A stretch of 64,000 bases of DNA from Schizophyllum amplum (Eukaryota > Basidiomycota > Agaricomycetes > Agaricales > Schizophyllaceae). Below, piece by piece: positions 63,134 to 64,000 of the stretch. The stretch spans positions 434,001 through 498,000 of the forward strand of contig VDMD01000018.1 in NCBI GenBank assembly GCA_007026445.1, in the 5' to 3' direction. Position 1 is the first letter of the stretch, and each line of letters starts with the position of its first letter. The notes beneath the pieces were generated by a model. That model was not told where the DNA came from and ran no database searches. It saw only the letters and a program-made list of their open reading frames with translations. Position numbers and translations under genes: made by a program.

Positions 63134-64000
63134 ATGTAGTCCCGACTATCCGGGCGTTGAGGACAGCGCCCTCAAGCCCCTGAACACCCCTCCTGGCAGC
63201 TGCGCGCGCTTGCTGCCGCCCGCTGTCACCCGCCGTCACCCATCCCCACACGCGCATAAGGCGACGAAGCGCCCATTCCCCCGCCGTGCCCACAATGCCA
63301 CGTACACCTGCGCCTACAGAGGAGGCGCAGGACTCTACGCGCTATGTGCTGGCGGCGGCAGGCACACGCGCGGGAAGCAGGAGGCGGCGACGCAAGCACG
63401 CGCTATGCGGCTACCCACGCCGCCGTCTCCGACCGCCGTTGCGCGCTGTGTCGCGCACCAACATTGCCCGGACGCCTTCGGTGGTGCCCCGCACGTAGAC
63501 GTCGGTGTGCACATGCCCGTAGACGCCGCCTACGCTCCTGCGCCCCGACCTTCGCTCGCCACGCCGACGCAACAATCACCCCCTCCCCCCGCCCCGCCTA
63601 CCCAAAATGCGACGAGCCTTTTCCTGGGCTCGTCTGCTATCATCCTTTACACCCCCCTTCTCCTCGGACAGACACCCCGGGCCCGTGTTGTCACCCGCCT
63701 GTCCCGCGCGCGCTCGACGAGTGCCGGCAAAAATTTTTTGCCGCGCTTTGGGCGCTTTTTTAACCCATTGTATCCATTTACATATGTCTGTATGCACATA
63801 CATGTAATTACTTGATATAAATTAGCCCTCGAGTGACTAGAGGGAGCGCCGCCATTGGCGGCGACGCGCGCACACACCCACGCCAGTGGCGATCAGCCGT
63901 TTTCTCATTCGGGAAAGGCCATCAATCGCGCCCAAGGCGCGAGGGCGAGCCGCGCACGCGACGCGAGCCGCCCGCCGCCAGTGTTCTACTTAAGCCCCTT
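63134..64000. mobile_element. GC-rich family copy hosting element d, right part, runs off the window
   Basis: After the ATGTAGT duplication the core resumes, with hairpin GACGAGCC...GGGCTCGTC near 63610, AATTTTTTGCCGCGC, an AT-rich stretch and, from about 63825, a family terminal repeat (CCTCGAGTGACTAG onward). Its left continuation is upstream of 59575. Confidence 0.6.

Overview
The window is a 64-kb stretch of transposable-element DNA, most probably from a mushroom-forming basidiomycete (Agaricomycetes). The evidence is indirect. It holds a KDZ transposase N-terminus with the CxC2 cysteine cluster, an integrase-core gene of a type common in basidiomycetes, a MULE transposase and several Ty1/copia families primed by half of initiator tRNA-Met. 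Introns are 47-60 nt with GT..AG ends, one with a perfect TACTAAC branch site. I recognise no ordinary host gene; every coding region I can name belongs to a mobile element.

Layout. 1-313: dispersed repeat. 427-730: a 304-bp LTR miniature (52-bp LTRs) carrying a Pol III tRNA-like unit. It is followed by 734-7456, a non-autonomous CACTA transposon with long inverted repeats and TAGAGATCTCTA palindromes spaced exactly 27 bp apart. The CACTA split a tandem second copy of the miniature (7457-7559), and itself contains a fold-back repeat, two MITEs and a 3.1-kb GC-rich element. 8684-24920: a nest in which one 3.1-kb GC-rich element was invaded by a hAT-type MITE, a complete 6-kb Copia element (Copia-1, minus strand), a 3.2-kb relative and a 3,356-bp sister copy. 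24921-27999: patchwork of copia and gypsy fragments. 28000-32337: an integrase-core gene split by another 3,356-bp GC-rich element. 33618-36331: a three-exon MULE transposase gene. 36619-39001: LTR fragments, with a TA-flanked MITE whose empty site is also present in the window.

39002-46335: Copia-2a (integrase deleted), carrying a gag-only retrotransposon (TR-GAG-a) in its pol linker and joined head-to-head to a fragment, Copia-2c. 46336-47926: a KDZ gene reduced to its two ends around a solo LTR. 48253-54702: Copia-2b (gag deleted, pol retained), complete with target duplication and carrying a second gag-only element (TR-GAG-b). 56617-57845: 5' end of another Copia (Copia-4). 59582-63133: a 3.55-kb member of the GC-rich family inside a further copy that runs off the window.

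How the parts fit. Copia-2 and TR-GAG share LTR tips and primer-binding site. Copia-2 and the LTR miniature share the polypurine tract. A gag-deleted, an integrase-deleted and a gag-only element therefore lie side by side, which suggests a trans-complementing retrotransposon community. The largest unexplained component is the non-coding GC-rich family with CA(G/C)CT ends and 7-bp target duplications. Its members carry a recurring set of perfect hairpins with compensatory changes, and I cannot assign them to a known superfamily.
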